Shown piece after piece: positions 27,427 through 35,790 of a stretch of DNA of 57,550 nucleotides (positions within the stretch are counted from its first letter, which is position 1; every line of letters starts with the position of its first letter). The notes below the pieces were generated by a model. That model did no database searches and was not told where the DNA came from. It saw only the letters and a program-made list of their open reading frames with translations. The DNA comes from Vreelandella subglaciescola (GTDB lineage: Bacteria > Pseudomonadota > Gammaproteobacteria > Pseudomonadales > Halomonadaceae). The translations under genes and the position numbers were made by a program. The DNA lies in assembly GCA_030454225.1 (NCBI GenBank), contig JAKDRW010000009.1, positions 1-57,550 of the forward strand. Reading direction: 5' to 3'.

Positions 27427-27972
27427 ATGTCCCAACCGTTACCGTTTCCGCCTTGGCTGCGCGCGCTGGATCGCGCCACTCAGTGGTTTGGTCACGCCCT
27501 GTCGTGGCTGATGTTTGCCATGCTGCTGATCGAATTCGCCGTGGTGGTGCTGCGCTACGCCGTGGGCATCAATAGCACCCTGATGCAGGAAATGGTGATG
27601 TACATGCACGCTACGCTATTTATGCTTGCCGCCGCCTATACCCTGCAGGCGGATGCCCACGTGCGGGTGGATATCGTCTATCGCAAGCTGTCGTTCCGTC
27701 GCCAGGCGCTGATTAACCTGCTGGGCATTGTCACCCTGCTGATGCCGCTGATGCTGTTCATCATCGCCTCTAGCGCGGGCTATGTGGGCAAGTCGTGGCG
27801 TATTTTGGAGTCGTCGGCGAACTACGGCGGTATTCCCGGCGTTTTTCTGCTCAAAACGCTGATCCCCGCGTTTGCCGTGCTGATGTTGATTCAAGGCAGC
27901 ATCGAGGTCGCGCGCAACCTGTATATCGTGGCGGGACGTCGCGGTGATCTTGAGGAGCCCTCCGATGCTTGA
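27427..27972 (+). CDS. TRAP transporter small permease (DctQ)
   Basis: This 181-residue four-helix membrane protein is the small subunit of a tripartite ATP-independent periplasmic transporter. The helix-1/2 pattern with LRYAVGINSTLMQEMVMYMHATLFML and HVRVDIVYRKLS matches DctQ of the mannitol/chloroaromatic-type group. It overlaps the large permease gene by 8 bases. No periplasmic binding protein gene is adjacent, so the substrate is unknown. Confidence 0.88.
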   Translation: MSQPLPFPPWLRALDRATQWFGHALSWLMFAMLLIEFAVVVLRYAVGINSTLMQEMVMYMHATLFMLAAAYTLQADAHVRVDIVYRKLSFRRQALINLLGIVTLLMPLMLFIIASSAGYVGKSWRILESSANYGGIPGVFLLKTLIPAFAVLMLIQGSIEVARNLYIVAGRRGDLEEPSDA

Positions 27973-29371
27973 ACTGATGCCGCTGGTGCTGTTTTTAGCC
28001 GTATGCGTGGTGCTGATGCTGGGCTTTCCCGTGGCGCTGTCGCTGGCCGGCACGGCGCTTGCGTTTGCCGGGCTGGGTGCGGGGCTTGAAGCGCTGGGGA
28101 TCGACGCCAACTTTAACGGCGGCTATCTGGCGGCGTACCCCAACCGCCTGTACGGCATCATGACCAATACCACGCTGCTGGCGGTGCCCCTGTTCGTGCT
28201 GATGGGCGTACTGCTGGAAAAATCCAAAGTCGCCGAAACCCTGCTCGACGCCATGGCGCTGGTATTTGGCTCGCGCAGCGGCGGCTTAGGCATTGCGGTC
28301 ACGCTGGTGGGCATGCTGATGGCGGCGTCCACGGGCATCGTCGGGGCGACGGTGGTGACGATGGGAATGATGTCGTTGCCAACCATGCTCAAGCGCGGCT
28401 ATTCGCCTTCGCTTGCCACCGGCACCATTTGCGCCACCGGCACGCTGGGGCAGATTATTCCGCCCTCGATCGCGCTGGTGCTGCTGGGCGACGTGCTGTC
28501 GTCGGCGTACCAGCAGGCGCAGCTGTCCATGGGCAACTTCAGCCCCAAGACGGTCTCGGTGGGCGATTTATTCATGGGCGCGCTGGTGCCGGGGCTGATG
28601 CTGGTGGGGCTGTATATGCTCTACATCGCGGTTACCGCCTGGCGCAAGCCGGAAAGCGCTCCGCCGGTGCCGCGCGAAGCGCTGATGGACGAACTCGGCC
28701 ACACCCGGGGGCTTCCCCTGCTGTTGCTCAAGGGGCTGGTGCCGCCCATTGCGCTGATCGTGGTGGTGCTCGGCTCGATCCTTGCCGGCATCGCCACGCC
28801 CACCGAGGCCTCCGCGGTGGGCGCGTTTGGCGCGCTGGTGCTGGCGCTGGTATATCGCAAGCTGAGCCTGGCGACGCTGAAAGACGTGCTGCGCTCAACT
28901 ACCCGCGTCACCAGCATGGTGTTTTTGATCTTGATCGGCGCGGCGCTGTTCTCGCTGGTGTTTCGCGCCTACGGCGGCGAAGAAATGGTCACCGAGCTGT
29001 TTGAGCACATGCCCGGTGGCGTCGTCGGCGCAACGCTGGTGGTTATGCTGGTGATCTTTTTGCTCGGCTTTATTCTCGACTTTATCGAAATCACCTTTGT
29101 GGTGGTGCCGATTGTCGGGCCGATTCTGCTGGCCATGGGGCTCGACCCGATCTGGCTGGGCATCATGATCGCCATCAACCTGCAAACCTCGTTTTTGACC
29201 CCGCCGTTCGGTTTTGCGCTGTTCTACCTGCGCGGGGTGGCGCCGGACTCGGTGTCGACCGCCTCGATCTACCGCGGCGTGGCGCCGTTTATCCTGATTC
29301 AGCTGGCTATGCTGTTGATGCTGGCGCTGTTTCCGGGGCTTGCCACCTGGCTGCCGGCGCAGTTCGACTAG
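27965..29371 (+). CDS. TRAP transporter large permease (DctM)
   Basis: This 468-residue protein with about 12 membrane helices is the Na+-driven transport subunit. Family segments include TTLLAVPLFVLMGVLLEKS, the ASTGIVGATVVTMG region, TGTLGQIIPPSIALVLLGD and NLQTSFLTPPFGFALFYLRG. The ATG at 27965 lies inside the end of dctQ, giving an 8-base overlap and tight coupling. It lacks a local DctP; the partner must be encoded elsewhere. Confidence 0.9.
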   Translation: MLELMPLVLFLAVCVVLMLGFPVALSLAGTALAFAGLGAGLEALGIDANFNGGYLAAYPNRLYGIMTNTTLLAVPLFVLMGVLLEKSKVAETLLDAMALVFGSRSGGLGIAVTLVGMLMAASTGIVGATVVTMGMMSLPTMLKRGYSPSLATGTICATGTLGQIIPPSIALVLLGDVLSSAYQQAQLSMGNFSPKTVSVGDLFMGALVPGLMLVGLYMLYIAVTAWRKPESAPPVPREALMDELGHTRGLPLLLLKGLVPPIALIVVVLGSILAGIATPTEASAVGAFGALVLALVYRKLSLATLKDVLRSTTRVTSMVFLILIGAALFSLVFRAYGGEEMVTELFEHMPGGVVGATLVVMLVIFLLGFILDFIEITFVVVPIVGPILLAMGLDPIWLGIMIAINLQTSFLTPPFGFALFYLRGVAPDSVSTASIYRGVAPFILIQLAMLLMLALFPGLATWLPAQFD

Positions 29372-29432
29372 CCCCGCGGCGAGCGTTGCCGCTATTTATT
29401 TGAACGCTATCTGTGTGTCCACAAGGAGAGTC

Positions 29433-30263
29433 ATGTCACCCGTTTCTTCCATCCGCCGCGTGCTGACCATTGCCGGTTCTGACCCATCGGGCGGTGCCGG
29501 GCTGCAGGGCGATATCAAGACGTTTTCGGCGCTGGGCTGCTATGCCACCAACGTCATTACGGCGGTGATCGCCCAGAACACCTGCGGTGTGGCCAATGTT
29601 CACCCTGTGCCTGCCGAGGTGATAGGCGAGCAGCTGGATAATTTGCTGGATGACGTTGAGCTTGATGCGGTCAAGATTGGCATGGTCGCCAGCCTGGATG
29701 TGGCCGAGATGATTGCCAAGGCGCTGACCGCGCGCCGGCCACGCTGGATCGTGCTCGACCCGGTGATGGTGGCCAAAAGCGGCGACGCGCTGGTGGATGA
29801 CGCAGGTATCCGCGCGGTGCGCGACGTGCTGGTGCCGCTGGCCGATGTGATTACGCCCAACCTGCCCGAAGCGGCGGTGCTGCTCGATGTGCCCACGCCT
29901 ACCACCACGGCGCAAATGGAAGCGCTGGTGCCCGAGCTGACCCGTCTGGGCGCACCCTATGCGCTGCTCAAGGGCGGGCATCTGGAAGGCGAGCGCTGCC
30001 CTGATTTGCTGGCCACCCCCGAGCGCCACCAATGGCTTTCGGCTCCACGCATTGCGACGCAAAACCTGCACGGCACCGGCTGCTCGCTGTCGTCCGCGAT
30101 TGCCGCGACCCTGGCCCGGTTAAACGAACAAAGTACCGACGCCGAGGTCGTGGCCGCGATTGGCGCCGCCAAGGACTGGCTGCACGCGGCGCTTGAAGCA
30201 AGCGAGCGGCTAAGCGTGGGTCGGGGGCGCGGGCCGGTGCACCATTTTCACGCCTGGTGGTAG
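29433..30263 (+). CDS. thiD: Hydroxymethylpyrimidine/phosphomethylpyrimidine kinase
   Basis: ThiD phosphorylates HMP and HMP-P in thiamine synthesis (ribokinase fold). The N-terminal GSDPSGGAGLQGDIKTF and the C-terminal anion-hole HGTGCSLSSAIAA are diagnostic. The ATG at 29433 follows AAGGAGAG; the frame extends 31 codons upstream without a family match. At 276 residues it is a normal single-domain ThiD. thiG and thiS are about 13 kb away on the other strand. Confidence 0.94.
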   Translation: MSPVSSIRRVLTIAGSDPSGGAGLQGDIKTFSALGCYATNVITAVIAQNTCGVANVHPVPAEVIGEQLDNLLDDVELDAVKIGMVASLDVAEMIAKALTARRPRWIVLDPVMVAKSGDALVDDAGIRAVRDVLVPLADVITPNLPEAAVLLDVPTPTTTAQMEALVPELTRLGAPYALLKGGHLEGERCPDLLATPERHQWLSAPRIATQNLHGTGCSLSSAIAATLARLNEQSTDAEVVAAIGAAKDWLHAALEASERLSVGRGRGPVHHFHAWW

Positions 30264-30287
30264 TTTTTTTAAGCGAGGTAGGGGCAG

Positions 30288-30737
30288 ATGAAAGCACTGA
30301 TTCAGCGCGTGAGTCGCGCAAGCGTTGAGATAGTCGATGGGGCAGGTGCCCGCACGGCAGGCGCGATTGATTCGGGCCTGTTGGCGCTGGTCGGCGTGGA
30401 GAAAGGCGATACCCAGGTTAGCGCTGACAAACTGCTGCACAAGCTGCTGCATTACCGCGTGTTCAGCGACGCCGAGGGCAAGATGAACTTAAACGTTCAG
30501 CAGGCCGGCGGCGGACTGCTGCTGGTGTCGCAGTTCACCCTGGCGGCGGATACCCGCAAGGGGCTGCGCCCGAGTTTTTCCAGCGCCGCGCCGCCGGCCG
30601 AGGGCGAGCGGCTGTTTAACCACTTGGTGGAGCAGGCGCGCACCCATTCGCTGGCCGTGGCCACCGGCGAGTTTGGCGCAGACATGCAGGTGGCGCTGGT
30701 CAACGACGGGCCGGTGACGTTTTTACTCGAAGGCTGA
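30288..30737 (+). CDS. dtd: D-aminoacyl-tRNA deacylase
   Basis: Dtd removes D-amino acids from tRNA. It shows the start [14 protein letters not shown], the [23 protein letters not shown] motif and the terminal [11 protein letters not shown] carrying the Gly-Pro proofreading motif. At 149 residues it has family length. It lies 24 bases after thiD and converges with the ABC-F gene. Confidence 0.95.
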   Translation: MKALIQRVSRASVEIVDGAGARTAGAIDSGLLALVGVEKGDTQVSADKLLHKLLHYRVFSDAEGKMNLNVQQAGGGLLLVSQFTLAADTRKGLRPSFSSAAPPAEGERLFNHLVEQARTHSLAVATGEFGADMQVALVNDGPVTFLLEG

Positions 30738-30756
30738 CGGGTTGGTTCAGCCCGCG

Positions 30757-32709
30757 CTAAGCCTCGCTGCCCTCCAGCGCTTCTTCGGCCTCAAGCCAGG
30801 CTTGCTCGGCGGCGTTTATGCGAGTCTGGGTTTCGGCCCGCTGGGCAAGCGTGCGGGTGAGCTCGTCTTTACGTGCAGCGTCGGTGTAAAGCGCCGGATC
30901 AGCAAGCGTTTCTTCCAGCGCCGTTAGCGCCTTTTGCTCGCGCTCCATGGCCTTTTCCGCGTTATTGCGCTGCTTTTTCAGCGGGCGCAGCTTTTCGCGC
31001 GCCTCGGCGGCGGCCTTGCGCGAGGCCTTGCGGTCTTCGTCGCTGGCGGCCGGGCTTGGGTCGGCGGGCGTCTTCCCCAGGCTCTTGGCGCCTTGGCTTT
31101 TGCGCCGGCTCTCGCGGCGCTGGTCGTCGAGGCGCTGTTTGAGCCAGACGTGGTAGTCGTCCAGGTCGCCGTCAAACGGCTCGACCCGGTGGTCGGCCAC
31201 GACCCAGAAGTCATCGACGCTGGCGCGCAGCAGGTGACGGTCGTGCGAGACGATAATTACCGTGCCGTCAAAGCTGGCAATCGCCTGGGTCAGCGCTTCG
31301 CGCATCTCCAGGTCGAGGTGGTTAGTGGGCTCATCGAGCAGCAGCAGGTTGGGCTTTTGCCATGCCACCAACGACAGCGCCAGCCGCGCTTTTTCGCCGC
31401 CGGAGAAATTGTCTACCGTGGCGAAGGCGTTGTCGCCCTTGAAGCCGAAGCCACCCAGGAAGCTGCGAATCGACTGGTCGCTGGCCGTGGGCGAGAGGCG
31501 CTGGACGTGTACAAACGGCGTTGAAGTGGTATCGAGCCCTTCCAGCTGGTGCTGGGCGAAGTAGCCGATCGACAAGTGCTCGCCGGGCACGCGTTCGCCG
31601 GCAAGCAGCTCAAGCTCGCCGGTGAGCGACTTGATCAGCGTCGATTTACCCGCGCCGTTGGGGCCCAGCAGGCCGATGCGGCTGCCGGGCAGCAGCGTCA
31701 GGTTGACGTGGTCGAGCTGGACGCGCTCGCCGTCATCCGTCGGGTAGCCGAGCCGCGCCCGGTCGAGCACCAGCAGCGGGTGCGAGGTTTTATCGGCGGC
31801 GGGCAGAGTGAAGTGAAACGGCGAGTCGACGTGCGCCATGGCGATGTCTTCCATGCGCTCGAGCATCTTGACCCGGCTTTGTGCCTGGCGCGCTTTGGTA
31901 GCCTTGGCCTTGAAGCGGGTGATGAAACTCTCGATTTCGGCGCGCCGGGCCTGCTGCTTGGCGGCTTCAGCCTGCTGCAGGGCAAGCTTTTCCGCGCGGG
32001 TACGTTCAAAGCGCGAGTAGTTGCCGCGGTACAGCTCGACGGTTTGATGGTGCATGTGGACGATGTGATCGCACACCGCATCGAGAAAGTCGCGGTCGTG
32101 AGAGATCAGCAGCAGCATGCCGGGATAGCGCACCAGCCACTGCTCGAGCCACAGTAGCGCATCGAGGTCCAGGTGGTTGGTGGGCTCATCGAGCAGCAGC
32201 AAATCCGACGGGGTAAACAGCGTGCGAGCGAGGTTGACGCGCATCCGCCAGCCGCCGGAAAAATCGGACAGCGGACGGTCAAGGTCGGCCTGCACAAAGC
32301 CCAGCCCGACCAGCAGCTGAGCGGCGCGGGGTTCGGCGGTATAGCCGTCGAGGGTGTCGATCATGCCGTGGAGTTCGGCTTCACGGTTCATGTCGTCGGC
32401 CGCGCGCGCGGCGTCGAGGTCGGCCTCGACCTGGCGCAGGGCGTGGTCGCCGTCCTGCACGTAGTCGATAATCGAGCGGTCCAGCGCTTCAATTTCCTGC
32501 GCCATGTGCGCGATGCGCTGGCCGCCGCTCATTTCAACGTCGCCCTGATCCGCACCGATTTCACCCAGCAGCAGCTTGAACAGGCTGGATTTGCCCGCGC
32601 CGTTGGCGCCGATAATGCCGGCCTTGACGCCGTCGTGTAGCATCAGGTCGGCGTTATCCAAGAGCGTTTGCGTGCCGCGTTGCAGAGCGACTTGGCGCAG
32701 TGCGATCAT
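30757..32709 (-). CDS. yheS: ABC-F family ATPase, YheS type
   Basis: This soluble ABC-F protein has two ATPase domains and no membrane part; such factors act on the ribosome to relieve stalled translation. Walker A motifs are GANGAGKSS near 36 and GPNGAGKST near 350, signatures FSGGWRMR and FSGGEKAR, and Walker B LLLLDEPTNHLD occurs twice. The linker and the charged C-terminal coiled coil (about 530-650) fit YheS, whose E. coli sequence it follows closely. At 650 residues it is full length. Confidence 0.92.
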   Translation of the reverse strand: MIALRQVALQRGTQTLLDNADLMLHDGVKAGIIGANGAGKSSLFKLLLGEIGADQGDVEMSGGQRIAHMAQEIEALDRSIIDYVQDGDHALRQVEADLDAARAADDMNREAELHGMIDTLDGYTAEPRAAQLLVGLGFVQADLDRPLSDFSGGWRMRVNLARTLFTPSDLLLLDEPTNHLDLDALLWLEQWLVRYPGMLLLISHDRDFLDAVCDHIVHMHHQTVELYRGNYSRFERTRAEKLALQQAEAAKQQARRAEIESFITRFKAKATKARQAQSRVKMLERMEDIAMAHVDSPFHFTLPAADKTSHPLLVLDRARLGYPTDDGERVQLDHVNLTLLPGSRIGLLGPNGAGKSTLIKSLTGELELLAGERVPGEHLSIGYFAQHQLEGLDTTSTPFVHVQRLSPTASDQSIRSFLGGFGFKGDNAFATVDNFSGGEKARLALSLVAWQKPNLLLLDEPTNHLDLEMREALTQAIASFDGTVIIVSHDRHLLRASVDDFWVVADHRVEPFDGDLDDYHVWLKQRLDDQRRESRRKSQGAKSLGKTPADPSPAASDEDRKASRKAAAEAREKLRPLKKQRNNAEKAMEREQKALTALEETLADPALYTDAARKDELTRTLAQRAETQTRINAAEQAWLEAEEALEGSEA

Positions 32710-32760
32710 TCGTTCTCCCGAGAAAAGTGGGCATCGTCGATAAAGATGATGAGTGACAAT

Positions 32761-32808
32761 GTGGGTGAAAGGGTGGCTGAAAAAGTGGGTGAAAGAGCGG
32801 GTAAAAAT
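32761..32808. repeat. Four imperfect 12-bp tandem repeats
   Basis: Units GTGGGTGAAAGG, GTGGCTGAAAAA, GTGGGTGAAAGA and GCGGGTAAAAAT follow each other without spacing, directly before the TIGR02444 gene and within the gap divergent to the ABC-F gene. Confidence 0.8.
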
Positions 32809-32813
32809 AACTG

Positions 32814-33305
32814 ATGCGTGATTCTACCCGATTGGCCGGCATTCAGCAGAATCCGCTGTGGGATTTCGCGCTGGAATTTTACGCGCGCCCGGGCGTGTCG
32901 CAGCGCCTGCTGCGCCTGCAGGATGATGCCGGCATGGACGTCTGCGTGCTGCTCTGGCGGCTGTGGCTGAACCACTACGGCCTGGCCCCTACGGCAAGCG
33001 CCGAGCGCGCGCTGGCGAAGATAGTCGCCTGGCAGCGCGACTACACCTGGCCGCTGCGCGACAGGCGGCGCTGGCTCAAGCCCAATGCCGCCAATGATCC
33101 GGCGCTTTTCCAGCTTCGCGACACGCTGAAGGCGGCCGAGCTAATGGCGGAGAAAGTTGCGTTGGGCCGCCTGGAGGCGCTAGCCCGGCAGGCCGGATAT
33201 GTGCAAGAAGCGCTCCCCGAAGAGGCGCATCCGCCTGCCGGTACGCTGGAGCAGGCGCGCGATCTGGCTGCGCTTTGGGCGCAGTCGAAAGGGGCGCTGC
33301 GTTGA
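32814..33305 (+). CDS. TIGR02444 family protein of unknown function
   Basis: This 163-residue soluble protein matches the TIGR02444 (DUF2390) family by the NPLWDFALEFYARPGVSQ start and the DVCVLLWRLWLNHYG segment; the function is unknown. In pseudomonads and relatives it also lies beside a yheS-like ABC-F gene, here divergent with 104 bases between. It is rich in Ala, Arg and Trp with no signal peptide. The ribosome-binding site is weak, and the ATG stands next to the tandem repeat. Confidence 0.85.
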   Translation: MRDSTRLAGIQQNPLWDFALEFYARPGVSQRLLRLQDDAGMDVCVLLWRLWLNHYGLAPTASAERALAKIVAWQRDYTWPLRDRRRWLKPNAANDPALFQLRDTLKAAELMAEKVALGRLEALARQAGYVQEALPEEAHPPAGTLEQARDLAALWAQSKGALR

Positions 33306-33423
33306 AGCACCCGTTCGGGTACGCTAACGTTAAAGCCGTAGGACGATGATTTTTTAGCGTTTGCCGCGATAAATACGGCTCCGTGCAAGCGACTCGTCGG
33401 CCTTGCGCTATGCTTGGGTAAGT

Positions 33424-33579
33424 ATGACGCCCGATGACTTTGACCACCCACCGCCCGACGACATACGGATGAACCAACGCGCGAATAACGTCAACAATGC
33501 GCCAGGCCAAAGTAGCCACACCCCGCTGCTTTTAGGCTTTGGCTTGAAACCGCCGCCGCGTTTTGGCGGCAAGCCATAA
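33424..33579 (+). CDS. Possible 51-residue leader peptide before the TRAP genes
   Basis: A short frame begins MTPDDFDHPPPDDIR and ends GLKPPPRFGGKP just 11 bases before the TRAP small permease start, with its stop next to that gene's ribosome-binding site. Its last codons form a stem (GGCTTG/CAAGCC enclosing CCGCC/GGCGG, 33541-33575). The peptide is rich in Pro, Asn and Asp with no recognised family. It may be a chance frame. Confidence 0.25.
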   Translation: MTPDDFDHPPPDDIRMNQRANNVNNAPGQSSHTPLLLGFGLKPPPRFGGKP

Positions 33580-33590
33580 GGTGAATCACT

Positions 33591-34184
33591 ATGACACAGC
33601 CCCGCACGAAATCGCACACGGAACCGCGCAGCAGCAATGTCCTGCTGAATGCGCTTAGCGTTTTTGACAGGACCCTTGGCGCCATCGAAAAGTGGATTAT
33701 TACCGCGAGCATCCTGGGGATGGCGCTTTTGATGAGTACCCACGTGGTCAGTTCCCTGATTTTTAACGCAGGGATTTCCGGCACCTACGAAGTCACCGAA
33801 ATGCTGATTGTAATCATCACCTTTGTGGGGGTGAGCTACGCGGCGCGTCACGCGCGTCATATCAGCATGTCGGCCATTTACGAGCAGCTAAGCGGCTGGC
33901 CGCGCAAGGCGCTGCTGATTATTATCTGCCTCGGCACCGCCGCGCTGATGTTTTACTTTGCTTATAAATCCCTGGACTACGTCACCACGATGTACAGCCG
34001 TGGGCGTACCAGTTCCGCGCTGCATATTCCCATGTGGATGGTGTACACGTCGCTGCCCATCGGCTTTACGCTGGCCGGCGTGCAGTACGTGCTCACCGCC
34101 GTACGCAACATGATCAGCAAGGATATTTACCGTAACTTCAGGGAAAAAGAAGAATTTGCCGATGTGCCGACGGACGGTATCTGA
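33591..34184 (+). CDS. TRAP transporter small permease (DctQ)
   Basis: This is a second DctQ, 197 residues with four helices. Family features include EVTEMLIVIITFVGVSYAARHARHISM and a positively charged loop after the second helix. AAGGTG precedes the ATG. The large subunit follows after 88 bases. The sequence differs clearly from the DctQ at 27.4 kb, so this is a separate system. Its binding protein is probably the convergent gene ending at 35791. Confidence 0.87.
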   Translation: MTQPRTKSHTEPRSSNVLLNALSVFDRTLGAIEKWIITASILGMALLMSTHVVSSLIFNAGISGTYEVTEMLIVIITFVGVSYAARHARHISMSAIYEQLSGWPRKALLIIICLGTAALMFYFAYKSLDYVTTMYSRGRTSSALHIPMWMVYTSLPIGFTLAGVQYVLTAVRNMISKDIYRNFREKEEFADVPTDGI

Positions 34185-34272
34185 TCGCGTCACCAGGCCT
34201 TTGGCGTCGCCGTGGTTAACGCCATGTAGACGCCCGTAGCACAATGCCAATAACAATACTGAGGATAAATAC

Positions 34273-35553
34273 ATGCTAGCTGTACTCGGGATAATGATGC
34301 TGGTGCTGCTGCTGCTGGGGTTCCCCATGATGGTGCCGTTAGCCGCAGGAACGCTCTACATGATGTTCACTGGGATGACCTTTTTTGGCCCCGATCAAGC
34401 CGTTAGCTGGATGATTAATGGGGTCGGCAGCTGGGTGCTCGCGGCGGTGCCGATGTTCATCTTTGCCGCCGACATCCTGACCAAGGGGTATACGGCCAAT
34501 CGCCTGCTCGACGTGGTCGACGCCTTTACCCGACACATTCGCGGTGGCCTGCCGATAACCACCGCGGCCTCCTGTGCGCTGTTCGGTGCGGTTTCCGGTT
34601 CGACCCAGGCAACGGTAGTGGCCATGGGCGGCCCCATGCGCCCGCGCCTGCTGGCCAAGGGCTATACCGACAGCTTCACGCTGGCGCTGATCATTAACGC
34701 CAGTGACATCGCGCTGCTGATTCCGCCAAGCATCGGTTTCATCATCTACGGCGTGGTGATGCAGGAGTCCATCGGCGACCTGTTCCTTGCGGGGGTGTTG
34801 CCCGGCGTAATGATTCTGGTGCTGTTCGCCATCTACTGCTATATCGATGCCCATATCAAGGGCATTGAGCCGGAGCCGCGTGCAACCTGGAAAGAGCGTG
34901 CCTACGCGATTCGCCGGGTCATCTTGCCGATGGGCTTTCCGGTGCTGGTGGTGGGCGGTATTTACGGCGGCTTTTTCAGCGCGGTGGAGGCCTCGGCCGT
35001 TGCCGTTGCCTACGCCTTGCTGCTTGAAGTGGTGATTTATCGCCAGGTATCGATTCGTGACCTGGGGGGGCTGGCGCTATCTACCGGTATGATCACCGCT
35101 GTGGTGTTCATTCTGGTGGCTATCGGCGCGGCGTTTTCACAGGCACTGGGGACCGCCGGCGTGCCACAGCAGGTGTTGGGCCCGCTGATCGACGGCATCG
35201 GCGACAGCCAGCTACTGGCGCTAACGCTGATTGCCGCGGCGTTCTTTGTCGGCTGCATGTTCGTCGACCCCATTGTGGTGATCCTGATTCTGGTGCCGAT
35301 CTTCAAGCCGCTGGTTATCTCAACGGGGCTGGATCCTATCCACGTGGGCGTGATCGTTACGCTGCAGGCGGCTATCGGCTCGGCGACGCCGCCCTTTGGC
35401 TGCGACATCTTCACCGCCATTGCGGTGTTCCGCCGGCCTTACCTGGACGTCATCCGCGGCACGCCGCCGTTTATCGCCATTATGCTGCTGGCAACGATAC
35501 TCCTTATCCTCTTCCCGCAGATCTCGCTGCTGCTGCCCTCGCTGGGTAACTAA
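34273..35553 (+). CDS. TRAP transporter large permease (DctM)
   Basis: This 426-residue protein with about 12 helices has typical DctM segments GSTQATVVAMGGPMRPRLL, NASDIALLIPPSIGFIIYG and QAAIGSATPPFGCDIFTAIAV. The start has AGGA eight bases upstream. It is paired with the DctQ before it and ends in a strong terminator, so the permease unit is probably bicistronic. Transport is Na+-coupled; substrate unknown. Confidence 0.9.
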   Translation: MLAVLGIMMLVLLLLGFPMMVPLAAGTLYMMFTGMTFFGPDQAVSWMINGVGSWVLAAVPMFIFAADILTKGYTANRLLDVVDAFTRHIRGGLPITTAASCALFGAVSGSTQATVVAMGGPMRPRLLAKGYTDSFTLALIINASDIALLIPPSIGFIIYGVVMQESIGDLFLAGVLPGVMILVLFAIYCYIDAHIKGIEPEPRATWKERAYAIRRVILPMGFPVLVVGGIYGGFFSAVEASAVAVAYALLLEVVIYRQVSIRDLGGLALSTGMITAVVFILVAIGAAFSQALGTAGVPQQVLGPLIDGIGDSQLLALTLIAAAFFVGCMFVDPIVVILILVPIFKPLVISTGLDPIHVGVIVTLQAAIGSATPPFGCDIFTAIAVFRRPYLDVIRGTPPFIAIMLLATILLILFPQISLLLPSLGN

Positions 35554-35593
35554 CGCAGCATACGCAACGGGAAGCCAGCGCGTATTGATAAAC

Positions 35594-35619
35594 AAGCCGG
35601 GGGTTAACCCCGGCTTTTT
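35594..35619 (+). terminator. Terminator of the second TRAP permease unit
   Basis: A 9-bp stem AAGCCGGGG/CCCCGGCTT (loop 35603-35607) is followed by T5 on the plus strand. Confidence 0.88.
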
Positions 35620-35663
35620 GGCGTTGCATGGTTGCGTTCTTGGCCGTCGGGAAACCCGCACCG

Positions 35664-35698
35664 ATAAAAAAAGCCGAGTGGGGAAATCCACTCGGCTT
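35664..35698 (-). terminator. Terminator of the TRAP binding-protein gene
   Basis: On the minus strand an 11-bp stem AAGCCGAGTGG/CCACTCGGCTT runs into T7. It faces the terminator at 35594-35619, so the two converging units end separately. Confidence 0.88.
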
Positions 35699-35790
35699 CT
35701 GTGCTTTTACCCTCGCCCCTTACTGTGGGACCTTACGCTGTCGATTCTTGCGTGCGTCCGACGCTGGGCTACGAGGTTTGCAGCGGGCGT

